Positions 25,121 to 34,883 are shown, counted from the stretch's first letter. The stretch is 64,000 bases of DNA from Paracidovorax oryzae ATCC 19882 (GCF_000687165.1 NZ_JMKU01000018.1:65821-129820), one strand, 5' to 3'. Program-made: numbers and translations. The notes: generated from the letters alone by a model not told the origin.

Positions 25121-25750
25121 ATGACGCCCGCTCTCGCTTCCCCCCTGATGGCAGCCCTGCTGTGGGCCCTGCTGCCCCTTTCTGCCTCGGCCCAGTTGCG
25201 CTACAGCTGCCGCGACAGCATGGGCAATGTCTTCTCCCTGTCGCGGCCCTGCCCGGCGGGTACGGTGACCACCGCCGCCGCGGCCGGTCCGCTGGAGCCC
25301 GCCGTGGCCCCCGGGCCATCGCGGTACGAGCCGCCGTCCCCGCCGCCGCTGCGCACCTTCCCGGAGGCGAACGAGTACCGGAAGTACATGAGTGCGCAGT
25401 GCCGTACGCTCCAGGACGCGGTCCGCTCGGGGCCTGCGCGCGGCCTGCAGTCCGATGTGCTGCACGGCCTGCGCCGAGAATACGAAAGAGACTGCAGGGA
25501 AGAGGAGCAGGAGGCATCCGCGCGGTTCTACCGCGAGCAGCGTGAGGTCCGCCAGCAGCGCCGCGAGGAACTCCGGCAGGCCGAAGCGGCCGAACTGGCG
25601 TCCCGCGCGGAAACCACCCGGCGGGCCGAGCAGTGCGCCGAGTCGCGCCGCATCCTGGCGGCGAAGCGGGCGCGTACCGATCTCACCGATGGCGAACAGA
25701 AGGACTTGAAGCGTTTTGAAGAGGTTTTTGCATCGCGCTGCCAGCGCTGA
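25121..25750 (+). CDS. Secreted protein with Arg/Glu-rich coiled coil, unknown function
   Basis: The 209-residue product has a signal peptide (LMAALLWALLPLSASAQ) and then a short LRYSCRDSMGNVFSLSRPCPAG segment that resembles the DUF4124 type of periplasmic domain. A Pro-rich linker and a long, highly charged helix rich in Glu, Arg and Gln follow (about 95-205), likely a coiled coil. Cys residues at the two ends could form disulfides. A -10-like TAATAT lies at 25091. Its end overlaps the rlpA start by 35 bases in another frame. Confidence 0.68.
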   Translation: MTPALASPLMAALLWALLPLSASAQLRYSCRDSMGNVFSLSRPCPAGTVTTAAAAGPLEPAVAPGPSRYEPPSPPPLRTFPEANEYRKYMSAQCRTLQDAVRSGPARGLQSDVLHGLRREYERDCREEEQEASARFYREQREVRQQRREELRQAEAAELASRAETTRRAEQCAESRRILAAKRARTDLTDGEQKDLKRFEEVFASRCQR

Positions 25751-26417
25751 CTGGTGCCGCCCCGGAAGCCGGCTGGCCGTATTCGGGCTGTGCGCCCTGG
25801 TGGCCGCCTGTGCGGTCGCGCCCGCTCCGGGCGACTCCTCCGCGCCTGCCGCGCCCGTGCCCGCTCCGGCTCCTGCCGCGCAAGACAAGGGCACGGCGGA
25901 GCGGCCTGCCAGGCCGGCGAAGCGCCCTTCCCGGAGCCCGGCTCCGGCGCCCGCGCCTGCCCCGGACGTCGTTGCCCCGGAGCGCGTGCCAGCCGACCGG
26001 CCCCGTGAACCGCAGGTGCCGGAGGACGAGCGCTCTTCGGGAACGGGGCTCGACCTGAACGGCGAACTGGCCGGCTTCGGCGAGGAGGGCATGGCCTCGT
26101 GGTACGGCGCCCGTTTCCACAGCCGCCGCACCGCCAGCGGCGAGCGGTTCGACATGAACGATTTCACGGCGGCGCACCGCACGCTGCCCTTCGGCACGCG
26201 CGTCTGCGTGCGCAGCCTTGTCACGGGGCGCTCGGTGCAGGTGCGCATCAACGACCGGGGGCCCCACTCGCCCGGCCGCATCGTGGACCTGAGCCGGGCG
26301 GCCGCGCAATCCCTGGGCCTGTTGGGCCTGGGCATCAAGCCGGTGGCGATCAGCCTGGCGCCCGCGGACCCGGATGCACCCTGTCCCGGCTCTCGGGACG
26401 ATTCGGTCGCGCCGTGA
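25716..26417 (+). CDS. rlpA: RlpA-type septal lytic transglycosylase lipoprotein
   Basis: The 233-residue product has a lipoprotein signal (AVFGLCALVAACAV, acylated Cys near residue 32), a Pro/Ala-rich linker to about residue 115 and a double-psi barrel: GMASWYGARFHSRRTASGERFDMND, LPFGTRVCVRSL and VRINDRGPHSPGRIVDLS. RlpA cleaves naked glycan strands at septa. There is no C-terminal SPOR domain. The only suitable start is TTG at 25716, inside the previous gene, which suggests coupled translation. Confidence 0.85.
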   Translation: MKRFLHRAASADWCRPGSRLAVFGLCALVAACAVAPAPGDSSAPAAPVPAPAPAAQDKGTAERPARPAKRPSRSPAPAPAPAPDVVAPERVPADRPREPQVPEDERSSGTGLDLNGELAGFGEEGMASWYGARFHSRRTASGERFDMNDFTAAHRTLPFGTRVCVRSLVTGRSVQVRINDRGPHSPGRIVDLSRAAAQSLGLLGLGIKPVAISLAPADPDAPCPGSRDDSVAP

Positions 26418-26423
26418 CCGGCC

Positions 26424-27323
26424 TCAGCCGCCCGATTCGAGGCTGTGGGCGGCGTGCTGCGCGTCCTGGGCCAGCAGTTGCGCCATCTGGGGCAGGGCGG
26501 GCTGCAGCGCCGCCTTGAGCGTGTAGGGCGGGTTCACGACGAACATGCCGCTCGCCGGCAGGCCGGGGCGCCGCTGCGTTCCGTCCGCTTCCGAGGTCAT
26601 CTTGCTGGATTTCACCGTCAGGGTGGCATGCAGCCAGGGCTTGCCGGCGCGGGTGGCGAGCGTCTTCATCCGCCGCGGCAGGTCGTGGGCCTCGGGCCGT
26701 GGAATGATGGGGTACCAGATGGCATAGGTGCCCGTGGCGAAGCGCTTGAGCGCTTCGGCCAGCATGTCCACCACCTTGCCATAGTCGCTCTTGATTTCAT
26801 AGCTGGGATCGCAGAGCACGAAACCCCGCCGGGAAGGCGGGGGCAGGAACTTGCGGATGCCCTCGAAGCCGTCTTCGTGCAGCACCGCCACCTGTCGCCC
26901 GGCGTCGAGCTGCGCGACGTTGCCCGCGAGGGAGCGCATGTCCGTGGGATGCAGCTCGAACAGCTTCAGCCGGTCCTGCGGGCGCAGCAGCCGGTGGGCG
27001 ATGAAGGGCGAGCCCGGATAGACTTTCGCCGCCGCGCCGGTATTGAACTCCTGCACCATGTCCACGTAGGCCTGCAGCGCCGGGGCGAGTTCGGTGCCCT
27101 GGGGCAGCGCCGCGGGCAGGAGGCGGAGAATGCCGTCGGCCGCCTCGCCGCTCGTGGCCGCGTAATCGCCGTCCAGCCGGAAGAGGCCCGCGCCGGCATG
27201 GGTATCCAGCACGGCGAGCGCGGCGTCCTTCTGGGTGAGGTGTTGCAGGGTGGCGATCAAAACCGTGTGCTTGAGCACGTCGGCATGGTTGCCTGCATGG
27301 AAGGCGTGGCGATAGCTGAACAT
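26424..27323 (-). CDS. rlmJ: 23S rRNA (adenine-2030-N6)-methyltransferase
   Basis: The 299-residue product begins with the RlmJ hallmark MFSYRHAFHAGNHADVLKH and continues with the SAM-binding LDTHAGAGLFRL. The motif-IV tetrad is DPSY (Asp172 to Tyr175) within LCDPSYEIKSDY; E. coli-type enzymes are usually written DPPY, so Pro is replaced by Ser. The end has MFVVNPPYTLKAAL. The ATG at 27323 matches the family start. It is convergent with rlpA, six bases apart. Confidence 0.93.
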   Translation of the reverse strand: MFSYRHAFHAGNHADVLKHTVLIATLQHLTQKDAALAVLDTHAGAGLFRLDGDYAATSGEAADGILRLLPAALPQGTELAPALQAYVDMVQEFNTGAAAKVYPGSPFIAHRLLRPQDRLKLFELHPTDMRSLAGNVAQLDAGRQVAVLHEDGFEGIRKFLPPPSRRGFVLCDPSYEIKSDYGKVVDMLAEALKRFATGTYAIWYPIIPRPEAHDLPRRMKTLATRAGKPWLHATLTVKSSKMTSEADGTQRRPGLPASGMFVVNPPYTLKAALQPALPQMAQLLAQDAQHAAHSLESGG

Positions 27324-27511
27324 AGGCCCCGATGGTAACCAGCCCCGCCTGTGTCCGCCGAGGGGCGGGCCCTGGCGGCGAGGCAGTTTCAGGGCCCGTG
27401 CAAGCGCTTTGTTGCCCGTCCGCGGTCCGGTTGCTGCATGATGGCGGCCATCGGCCGCTCCGGCAGACACCGCCGAGCCGTGCCGGCCCCCTGGATTTTT
27501 GCTTTTTCCCT

Positions 27512-29464
27512 ATGTCCGCTCCCACCCTCGTCACCGAACCCCAGAGCGAAGCCCACCACGTGGACGCCTTGCCCGCGGGATCCCGCCTTGGAGAATTCGA
27601 GGTGGTCTCGCTGCTCGGCGTCGGGGGCTTCGGCATGGTCTACAAGGCGTTCGACCATTCGCTGCTCCGGTTCGTGGCCATCAAGGAGTACATGCCCACG
27701 GCGCTGGCCGCCCGTGCGCAGGGGCAGTCGCTCTGGGTGCGTTCCTCCTCGCACGAACAGTCGTTCCAGGCGGGGCTCGCCTCCTTCGTGGCCGAGGCCC
27801 GGCTGCTCGCGCAGTTCGACCATCCCTCGCTGGTGAAGGTCTTCCGCTTCTGGGAGGCCAACCAGACTGCCTACATGGTGATGCCGCTGTACGAGGGAAT
27901 GACGCTCAAGCAGGCGCGCGCCCACATGCGCACGCCGCCGCCCGAGGCCTGGCTGCGCAAGGTGCTCTGGTCCGTGCTGGGGGCGCTGCGGGTGCTCCAC
28001 GAGGGCCAGACCCTGCACCGCGACATCTCGCCCGACAACATCTTCCTGCAGGACTCGGGGCTGCCGGTGCTGCTGGACCTCGGCGCGGCCCGGCATGCCA
28101 TCACCGACCATTCCCACCGGCTTACGGCGGTGCTCAAGGTCAACTACGCGCCGATCGAGCAGTACAACGACGAGGGCAACGACCTGCGCCAGGGGCCCTG
28201 GAGCGACCTGTATTCCGTGGGAGCCGTCGTGCACGGCTGCCTGTGCAACGACACGCCGCTGCCTGCGACCCTGCGCGCGATCCGCGACCGGATGGTGCCG
28301 TTCTCCCGTGTCGCGAAGACCGTGAAGCGCCAGTTCGGCGTCGAGTATTCGCCGCCGTTCGTCGCCGCGGTCTCGCAGGCGCTCGCGCTGCAGCCGCAGG
28401 ACCGGCCGCAGAGCATCGATGATTTCCTGCGCACCCTCGAGATGGCGGCTCCCCCGGAAGGCATGGAGCAATTCGACTTCCGCGCCGAACTCGGCGACAT
28501 CTGGGTCGAGCCGGCCGATCGCCGTGCAGCAGGGGTGGCCGTGCCGATGATCGACATCACCTCCGTGCCGGCACCGATGTCGGGCCTGCCGGTGCCCGAA
28601 CCCATGGCCGCGCCCGTGCTCGTTCCCGAGCCAGCCGCCGTCACCACGGTGCTGCGCCGCAGTCCAGACCCGGCTGCCGGGCCGGAGCGCTTGCCCCGTG
28701 CGCCGACCGCGGCCGCCGCGGGGGGCGACACGGTCTTCCTCGACAGCACTGCCGATGCCGGTGACTCCTGGTTCGGGCCCGCGGGCGCACACGGGCCGGG
28801 CGGCGCGGCGATGCCCGGGCCGGCAGGCGCGGCCGTGGCTGCGCCTGCGGCGGGCCGGAAGCCACGCATGTGGGCCCTGGCGGCAGTCGCCCTGGTGGCG
28901 CTGGGTGCGTCGGCGGCCGGCGGTGCGTGGTGGGCCGCTCGTTCGGCCGACGGCAAGCCGGCGGCCGTGGCCACCGTGGCGGCTTCGACCACCGTGCCGA
29001 GGACGCCCGAAGAGGAAATCATCACGGAAACGGTGGAGCCTCCGCCCGCGGCGGTCGCTGCGGCCCCGGCGGCGTCCTCCGCCCCGGCATCGCCGGAGCC
29101 CGCGCCGTATGCGGCGGCCCAGGCCGGACCCCGGTCGGCGGTGGCCTCGGTTCCCGGCGCGCCAATGGCTGCCGCGTCTTCCGCGCGCAACCGGCCGCCC
29201 GCCCGCAAGGCGGCGGAGGCCGCCGTGGTGGCCGCCCCCGCCGCGCCCGCGGCGTCCCTGGCGGCGGTGCCCGCGGCGCCTCCGAAGCCCGCGCCGCGCG
29301 TGATCGGCCCGGACGAGGCGTGCGCGGACGCAGGCTTCCTGGCGCGGCCGATGTGCATCCACCAGGAATGCCAGCGTCCCGCGGTGGCGAACCACCCGCT
29401 GTGCGTGGAGAACCGCCGCCGCCTGGAGGCGGAGGAGCGCCGCCGGCTGATGCAGCCCCAGTGA
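27512..29464 (+). CDS. Membrane-anchored Ser/Thr protein kinase with Cys-rich C-terminal tail
   Basis: The 650-residue product has a Hanks-type kinase domain (about 25-310): glycine loop LGVGGFGMV at 35-43, VAIK Lys58, catalytic HRD at 169-171 with Asn176, and DLG at 189-191 in place of DFG. A linker, one membrane helix (about 453-472) and a long Ala/Pro-rich stretch lead to a C-terminal motif DEACADAGFLARPMCIHQEC with further Cys and His. The tail would lie in the periplasm. No phosphatase or FHA gene is adjacent. The ATG at 27512 is preferred over the open frame upstream. Confidence 0.87.
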   Translation: MSAPTLVTEPQSEAHHVDALPAGSRLGEFEVVSLLGVGGFGMVYKAFDHSLLRFVAIKEYMPTALAARAQGQSLWVRSSSHEQSFQAGLASFVAEARLLAQFDHPSLVKVFRFWEANQTAYMVMPLYEGMTLKQARAHMRTPPPEAWLRKVLWSVLGALRVLHEGQTLHRDISPDNIFLQDSGLPVLLDLGAARHAITDHSHRLTAVLKVNYAPIEQYNDEGNDLRQGPWSDLYSVGAVVHGCLCNDTPLPATLRAIRDRMVPFSRVAKTVKRQFGVEYSPPFVAAVSQALALQPQDRPQSIDDFLRTLEMAAPPEGMEQFDFRAELGDIWVEPADRRAAGVAVPMIDITSVPAPMSGLPVPEPMAAPVLVPEPAAVTTVLRRSPDPAAGPERLPRAPTAAAAGGDTVFLDSTADAGDSWFGPAGAHGPGGAAMPGPAGAAVAAPAAGRKPRMWALAAVALVALGASAAGGAWWAARSADGKPAAVATVAASTTVPRTPEEEIITETVEPPPAAVAAAPAASSAPASPEPAPYAAAQAGPRSAVASVPGAPMAAASSARNRPPARKAAEAAVVAAPAAPAASLAAVPAAPPKPAPRVIGPDEACADAGFLARPMCIHQECQRPAVANHPLCVENRRRLEAEERRRLMQPQ

Positions 29465-29517
29465 GCCGCGCGGTGCCCCGGGCCGCCTGCGATGCCGCAC
29501 CGGGCCCAGAGGGGGAT

Positions 29518-29547
29518 TTGCGGTGCTGCCCGGGTATTTCGTATAAT
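29518..29547 (+). promoter_or_regulatory. Sigma-70 type promoter of rplM-rpsI
   Basis: TTGCGG (29518-29523), an 18-bp spacer and a perfect TATAAT (29542-29547) lie about 130 bp before rplM. The predicted leader of roughly 120 nt could hold a ribosomal-protein control element, but I see no known L13 leader pattern. Confidence 0.65.
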
Positions 29548-29674
29548 GGCGGGCTTCGCAGCGAATTCCCAGGTCCCGCGGCGGAGCGCAAGACACCACC
29601 TAAGAGGCTTCCGTACAGAGAAGCACCGACCGTGGAAAAGGACCGCCAAACCCTCTTTTTGTGAAGAGAAACTC

Positions 29675-30103
29675 ATGTCCACTTTCAGCGCAAAGCCCGC
29701 TGAGGTCGTGCACGAGTGGTTTGTGATTGACGCGACCGACAAGGTCCTCGGACGAGTAGCCAGCGAAGTTGCTCTCCGTCTGCGCGGCAAACACAAGGCC
29801 ATTTACACGCCTCACGTCGATACCGGCGATTTCATCGTCATCATCAACGCCTCCAAGCTCAAGGTCACCGGCACCAAGTCCCTGGACAAGGTGTACTACC
29901 GCCACTCCGGCTATCCCGGTGGCATCACGGCGACGAACTTCCGCGACCTGCAGGCCAAGCACCCCGGCCGCGCACTCGAGAAGGCCGTCAAGGGCATGCT
30001 GCCCAAGGGCCCCCTGGGCTACGCCATGATCAAGAAGCTCAAGGTCTACGGCGGCGCGGAACATCCGCACACCGCTCAGCAGCCCAAGGCGCTGGAAATC
30101 TAA
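29675..30103 (+). CDS. rplM: 50S ribosomal protein L13
   Basis: The 142-residue product contains the L13 core [39 protein letters not shown] and [20 protein letters not shown]. It is an early-assembly protein of the large subunit. Start at the ATG at 29675 gives the standard length. The rpsI gene follows nine bases later, the conserved bacterial pair. Confidence 0.98.
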
Positions 30104-30112
30104 GGAGCCGAC

Positions 30113-30505
30113 ATGATTGGTGAATGGAACAATGGCACCGGCCGTCGCAAGTCCAGCGTCGCCCGCGTGTTTCTGAAGAAGGGTTCCGGCAAGATCACTG
30201 TGAATGGCAAAGACATTCAGCAGTACTTCGGCCGCGAAACCTCCATCATGATCGCCAAGCAGCCGCTCGTGCTGACCAACCATGTCGAGACCTTCGACAT
30301 CCAGGTCAACGTGCACGGCGGCGGTGAGTCCGGCCAGGCCGGCGCCACCCGCCACGGCATCACCCGCGCCCTGATCGACTACGATGCAACGCTGAAGTCC
30401 GCACTGAGCCAGGCTGGCTTCGTGACCCGCGATGCCCGTGAGGTCGAGCGCAAGAAGGTCGGTCTGCATTCCGCACGCCGCGCCAAGCAGTTCTCGAAGC
30501 GCTGA
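30113..30505 (+). CDS. rpsI: 30S ribosomal protein S9
   Basis: The 130-residue product has [25 protein letters not shown] and the basic tail [17 protein letters not shown], whose last residues reach the P-site tRNA. It is co-transcribed with rplM. A strong terminator follows. Confidence 0.98.
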   Translation: MIGEWNNGTGRRKSSVARVFLKKGSGKITVNGKDIQQYFGRETSIMIAKQPLVLTNHVETFDIQVNVHGGGESGQAGATRHGITRALIDYDATLKSALSQAGFVTRDAREVERKKVGLHSARRAKQFSKR

Positions 30506-30561
30506 TCTTCGGTGCGCTGCACCTGGCCGCGAGGTTCTCCGGTGGAGCGCTTCCGGCCACG

Positions 30562-30588
30562 AAAAACCGCCATCATTGGCGGTTTTTT
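30562..30588 (+). terminator. Rho-independent terminator after rpsI
   Basis: The stem AAAACCGCCA / TGGCGGTTTT with a TCAT loop runs into a tract of six T residues. It ends the rplM-rpsI transcript. Confidence 0.92.
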
Positions 30589-30624
30589 GCTTTGGGCGAA
30601 CGCTTTTTGAAGGAGGGTTGACGC

Positions 30625-31335
30625 ATGCGACTCAAGCTGCTGCGGCGCAGGCTGACTGTGAGCGCTCCGCGCGTGGCGATCCGCAACGCCATGCCCTGGC
30701 CCCTGCGCTGGATCCTGCTGGCCGTGTTCTTCGGCCTGTGCGCGGCCATCGCCCTGTGGGCCTTCGAGTTCGGCAAGAGCATCGCCGGCCTGGATTCCCG
30801 CTCCAGGGACGAACTGGTGCGGCTGCGCGAGGAAGTGTCGCGGCTGCGGGAGGAGACGCGTGCGCGCGACGAGGCCACCAGTGCCGAGGGTTCCCTGCTC
30901 ACCGCAGAGCGCGCGGCGCTGGAGCGCGTGATGGCGCGCATGCGGCAGCTGGAAGCCGACAACCGCACGCTGCGCGACGACCTCGGGTTCTTCGAGAAGC
31001 TCATTCCCGCAGGCAGGGCCGATGGCGTGAGCATCCGGGGCCTGCAGGCCGAGGCCATGGGCGCGGGCCAGCTGCGCTGGCAGGTGCTGGTGATCCAGCC
31101 GGTGCGCAATGCGCCCCCCTTCAAGGGGCGCCTGGAACTGCTGGTGGAGGGGATGCGGGACGGCAGGCCCTGGACGCAGCCGCTGCCCGGTGGTTCCCAG
31201 GCGCTGCAGTTCGAGCATTACCGCCGCGTGGAGGGGGTGTCGGAAATTCCATCCGGCGCCGTGGTAAAAACCGTGACCGCGCGGGTCCTGGAGGGCAGTG
31301 CGGTCCGGGCCGCCCACCAGTTCTCGATGCAGTAA
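30625..31335 (+). CDS. DUF6776-type single-span membrane protein with coiled coil
   Basis: The 236-residue product has a short basic cytoplasmic end, one membrane helix (about 25-47, [20 protein letters not shown]), a coiled coil of Leu/Arg/Glu heptads (about 58-118) and a C-terminal beta-rich domain. That plan matches the DUF6776 family. It is 38 bp upstream of a bactofilin gene. The helix-plus-coiled-coil plan recalls membrane partners of bactofilins in other bacteria, though it has no peptidase domain. The function is unproven. Confidence 0.75.
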   Translation: MRLKLLRRRLTVSAPRVAIRNAMPWPLRWILLAVFFGLCAAIALWAFEFGKSIAGLDSRSRDELVRLREEVSRLREETRARDEATSAEGSLLTAERAALERVMARMRQLEADNRTLRDDLGFFEKLIPAGRADGVSIRGLQAEAMGAGQLRWQVLVIQPVRNAPPFKGRLELLVEGMRDGRPWTQPLPGGSQALQFEHYRRVEGVSEIPSGAVVKTVTARVLEGSAVRAAHQFSMQ

Positions 31336-31373
31336 CCGCCGGCGCGCGGCCGTCCCGCCAAGGAGGTTTCACC

Positions 31374-31775
<402 letters not shown>

Positions 31776-31840
31776 ACGTCGCGAAAACGCCATTGCAGTA
31801 CCATCGGAGACCATTCCTCCCCTCAGCCGGAGACACCCCC

Positions 31841-32206
31841 ATGAGCGCAGTAGCCGAGAACATCCAGACCGAAATGCCCGCCCCCATCGTCTTCACCGAC
31901 AGTGCAGCCGCCAAGGTGGCCGACCTGATCGCCGAAGAGGGCAACCCCGACCTGAAGCTGCGCGTATTCGTGCAGGGTGGCGGCTGCTCGGGCTTCCAGT
32001 ACGGCTTCACGTTCGACGAGATCACGAACGAGGACGACACCACGATGACGAAGAATGGGGTCTCGCTGCTGATCGATGCCATGAGCTACCAGTACCTCGT
32101 GGGCGCCGAGATCGACTACAAGGAAGACCTGCAGGGCGCCCAGTTCGTGATCAAGAACCCGAACGCCACCACCACCTGCGGATGCGGATCGAGCTTCTCG
32201 GTCTGA
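31841..32206 (+). CDS. erpA: Iron-sulfur cluster insertion protein ErpA
   Basis: The 121-residue A-type carrier has the three conserved cysteines: Cys49 in [13 protein letters not shown], and Cys113 and Cys115 in [10 protein letters not shown]. It receives clusters and hands them to apoproteins. The start at 31841 gives the typical length. A terminator follows directly. Confidence 0.95.
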   Translation: MSAVAENIQTEMPAPIVFTDSAAAKVADLIAEEGNPDLKLRVFVQGGGCSGFQYGFTFDEITNEDDTTMTKNGVSLLIDAMSYQYLVGAEIDYKEDLQGAQFVIKNPNATTTCGCGSSFSV

Positions 32207-32224
32207 CCCCATCCCGGTGACAGC

Positions 32225-32248
32225 AAGCCGCCCCAGGGCGGCTTTTTT
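32225..32248 (+). terminator. Rho-independent terminator after erpA
   Basis: AAGCCGCC / GGCGGCTT with a 4-nt loop (CCAG) and a run of six T residues, 18 bp after the stop. The MFS gene begins shortly after. Confidence 0.88.
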
Positions 32249-32285
32249 GTTCCTGCCTGTTCTCTCCCGCCAGACGCCTGCCCCC

Positions 32286-33734
32286 ATGTCCCCCAGCGCC
32301 GCATCCGAACCGCCCCTGCCGCCAGGCCCCTCGCCAGACCGCCGCATCCTGCTGTGGATCGTGGCAGTGGGTTTCTTCATGCAGACGCTCGACGCGACCA
32401 TCGTCAACACGGCCCTGCCGGCGATGGCGGCGAGCCTGGGCGAGAGCCCATTGCGGATGCAGTCGGTGATCGTCGCGTATTCGCTGACCATGGCCATGCT
32501 GATCCCGGCATCGGGCTGGCTCGCGGACCGGTTCGGCACCCGTACGGTGTTCCTGTTCGCCATTGCCGTCTTCTCGCTCGGCTCGCTGGCCTGTGCGGCA
32601 TCGCGCCACCTGGGGGAACTGGTGGCGTCGCGCGTGCTGCAGGGGCTGGGCGGCGCGCTGCTGCTGCCCGTGGGGCGCCTGGCGGTGCTGCGCACATTCC
32701 CCCGGGGTGAATTCCTCGAGGCGATGAGCTTCGTCGCCATTCCCGGGCTCATCGGGCCGCTGCTGGGGCCTACGCTGGGCGGCTGGCTGGTGCAGAGCGC
32801 GTCGTGGCATTGGGTGTTCCTCATCAACCTGCCGGTGGGCTTGATCGGCCTGCTGGCGGCAGCCCGGTTCATGCCCGTGCTGCGGGCGGAGCGGCCCGAT
32901 CCCTTCGACATGGCGGGCTATGTGCTGCTGGCCTTCGGCATGGTGTCCATCTCGCTGTCCATCGAGGCCGCAGGCGTGGTCGGGCGCGGCGGGGCGGCGG
33001 CGCTGGGCGTGGGCGGCCTGGTGGCGCTGGTCGTGTACTGGCTGCATGCCGCGCGGCACGAGCGGCCGCTCTATTCGCCGCACCTGTTCCGTGTACGGAC
33101 GTTGTCGGTCGGGCTGCTGGGCAACCTGTTCTGCCGGCTCGGCAGCGGTGCCATGCCCTTCCTGATTCCGGTGTCGTTGCAACTGCTGCTGGGATACTCG
33201 CCCATGCATGCCGGCATGATGATGCTGCCCGCGGCCCTCGCGGGCATGGCCATCAAGCGGGTGGCGACGCCCTTGATCCGCCGGTGCGGCTACCGGAACA
33301 CCCTGGTCGCCAATACCGCGCTGCTGGGGGTGCTGATGGCCAGTTTTGCGCTGCGCGAGCCCGGCTGGCCGCTGGCGTGGCAGGTGCTGCAGCTGGCGGC
33401 CTTCGGTGCCGTCAACTCGCTGCAGTTCTCGGCGATGAACACCATCACCCTCAAGGACCTGGACGGCGCCAGCGCGAGCAGTGGCAATGGCTTGCTGTCG
33501 ATGGTGCAGATGCTGGCGATGAGCCTGGGCGTGGCGGTGGCGGGGGCCGTTCTTTCGGAATGGAGCCAGGCATACGGCGGCGCCGAGGTGCCCGGCGCGG
33601 TGCTGCACGCCTTCCAGTCCACTTTCCTGACGGTGGGCTTCATCACCATCGTTTCGGCGGCCGTGTTCTGGCAGCTGCCGCGGGAGGCGCGCACACCGCC
33701 CCGCGAGGGGCCCGAGGTGTCGGGGCAGGGTTGA
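32286..33734 (+). CDS. MFS multidrug exporter, DHA2/MdtD-like
   Basis: The 482-residue product has about 13-14 membrane helices. DHA2 traits are visible: FMQTLDATIVNTALPAMAASL in helix 1, GWLADRFGTRTVFLFAIAVF (motif A) and SRVLQGLGGALLLPVGRLAVLR (motif B), plus PGLIGPLLGPTLGGWL (motif C). It probably exports drugs or amphiphiles by proton antiport. The ATG at 32286 follows the erpA terminator. Specificity is unknown. Confidence 0.88.
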   Translation: MSPSAASEPPLPPGPSPDRRILLWIVAVGFFMQTLDATIVNTALPAMAASLGESPLRMQSVIVAYSLTMAMLIPASGWLADRFGTRTVFLFAIAVFSLGSLACAASRHLGELVASRVLQGLGGALLLPVGRLAVLRTFPRGEFLEAMSFVAIPGLIGPLLGPTLGGWLVQSASWHWVFLINLPVGLIGLLAAARFMPVLRAERPDPFDMAGYVLLAFGMVSISLSIEAAGVVGRGGAAALGVGGLVALVVYWLHAARHERPLYSPHLFRVRTLSVGLLGNLFCRLGSGAMPFLIPVSLQLLLGYSPMHAGMMMLPAALAGMAIKRVATPLIRRCGYRNTLVANTALLGVLMASFALREPGWPLAWQVLQLAAFGAVNSLQFSAMNTITLKDLDGASASSGNGLLSMVQMLAMSLGVAVAGAVLSEWSQAYGGAEVPGAVLHAFQSTFLTVGFITIVSAAVFWQLPREARTPPREGPEVSGQG

Positions 33735-33755
33735 AGGCAGTAGCCTGGCCGGGCC

Positions 33756-34883
33756 TCAGGCGGGGTAGAGGGCTCCGAGCACGCGCGGGCCGGCGGCCCC
33801 CGTCACCTGGGGCAGGTTGCCAGGCAGGTGGCGCAGGGCGCGGTGGGCCAGCCAGGCGAACGCGGCGGCTTCGACCTGCTGCGGCGGCAGGCCGAAGGCG
33901 TCCGTCGTCTGGACTTCGACCCCGGGCAGCAGGGCGGCCAGCCGGCGCATCAGCAGGCCGTTGCGGGCGCCGCCGCCGCACACGGCGAGCTGCCTTCCGC
34001 CCTGGCCGTGGCTTTCCATGGCCATCGCGCAGGCGCGGGCCGTCAGTTCGGTCAGCGTGGCCTGCACATCCCGGGGCGGCAGCGCGGGCAGTTCCTGGAG
34101 ATGGGCCTGCAGCCAGGCCGCGTTGAACAGGTCGCGCCCCGTGCTCTTGGGCGGCGGCTGGTGCAGGTACGGTTCCGACAGCAGGCGTTCCAGCAATGCG
34201 GGCTGTACGCTGCCCTGTGCGCCCCAGGCGCCGTCGGCATCGTAGGGCTGGCCGGTGTGGAGGCCGCACCAGTGGTCCATCAGCGCGTTGCCCGGTCCGC
34301 AGTCGAAACCCAGGACCCCGCCCTGCGCGCCGAGGACGCTGAGGTTGGCGATGCCGCCGATGTTCAGCACGCACACCGTGGTGCCCGGCCGGCCGAACAC
34401 GGCCTGGTGGAAGGCCGGCACCAGCGGCGCGCCCTGGCCGCCCGCGGCCACGTCGCGGCTGCGGAAGTCGGCTACCACGGCGATACCGGTGCGCTCGGCC
34501 AGCAGGGCCGGGCTGTTGAGCTGCAGGGTGTAGCCGGTGCCGTCGAAGAAGCCCGGGCGGTGCCGCACGGTCTGGCCGTGTGCGCCGATGGCCTGCACAT
34601 CGGCCGGATCGAGTCGTGCGGCCTGGAGCAGCCGCTGGACCACCTCGGCATAGATGGCCGTCAGCGCATTGGCCGCCAGCGCAGCACGGTGCAGCTCGTC
34701 CGCCCCGCTGGTGTTGAGCGCCAGCAACTCGGCCTTGAGCGCATCGGGCAGCGGCGCGGACGCAAAACCCGCGACCCGCAGCGGCGTTCCCTCCTCGAAT
34801 TCGACCAGCGCCCCATCCACCCCATCGAGCGAAGTGCCCGACATGAGCCCGATATAGCGTTCAGTCGTCGTGGGAGATGTCAT
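33756..34883 (-). CDS. anmK: Anhydro-N-acetylmuramic acid kinase
   Basis: The 375-residue product begins with the AnmK signature RYIGLMSGTSLDGVDGALVEF. It also has AIGAHGQTVRHRPG, VLNIGGIANLS and DCGPGNALMDHW, and CGGGARNGLLMRRLA at the C-terminal half. It converts imported anhydro-MurNAc to MurNAc-6-phosphate in cell-wall recycling. The M23 peptidase gene upstream on the same strand also acts on peptidoglycan. Confidence 0.95.
   Translation of the reverse strand: MTSPTTTERYIGLMSGTSLDGVDGALVEFEEGTPLRVAGFASAPLPDALKAELLALNTSGADELHRAALAANALTAIYAEVVQRLLQAARLDPADVQAIGAHGQTVRHRPGFFDGTGYTLQLNSPALLAERTGIAVVADFRSRDVAAGGQGAPLVPAFHQAVFGRPGTTVCVLNIGGIANLSVLGAQGGVLGFDCGPGNALMDHWCGLHTGQPYDADGAWGAQGSVQPALLERLLSEPYLHQPPPKSTGRDLFNAAWLQAHLQELPALPPRDVQATLTELTARACAMAMESHGQGGRQLAVCGGGARNGLLMRRLAALLPGVEVQTTDAFGLPPQQVEAAAFAWLAHRALRHLPGNLPQVTGAAGPRVLGALYPA

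Noticed and set aside
25700-25760. Frameshift joining the coiled-coil protein and RlpA
   Set aside because: Each frame encodes a complete protein with its own export signal, so the overlap is better read as two genes with coupled translation.
28690-29320. Apparent tandem repeats in the kinase gene
   Set aside because: They are low-complexity Ala/Pro codons without a regular unit, a normal disordered stalk and not a genomic repeat or CRISPR array.
29548-29674. Known L13-type ribosomal leader in the rplM 5' region
   Set aside because: The leader is long enough, but I cannot match it to a known L13 or S9 control structure; only the promoter is called.
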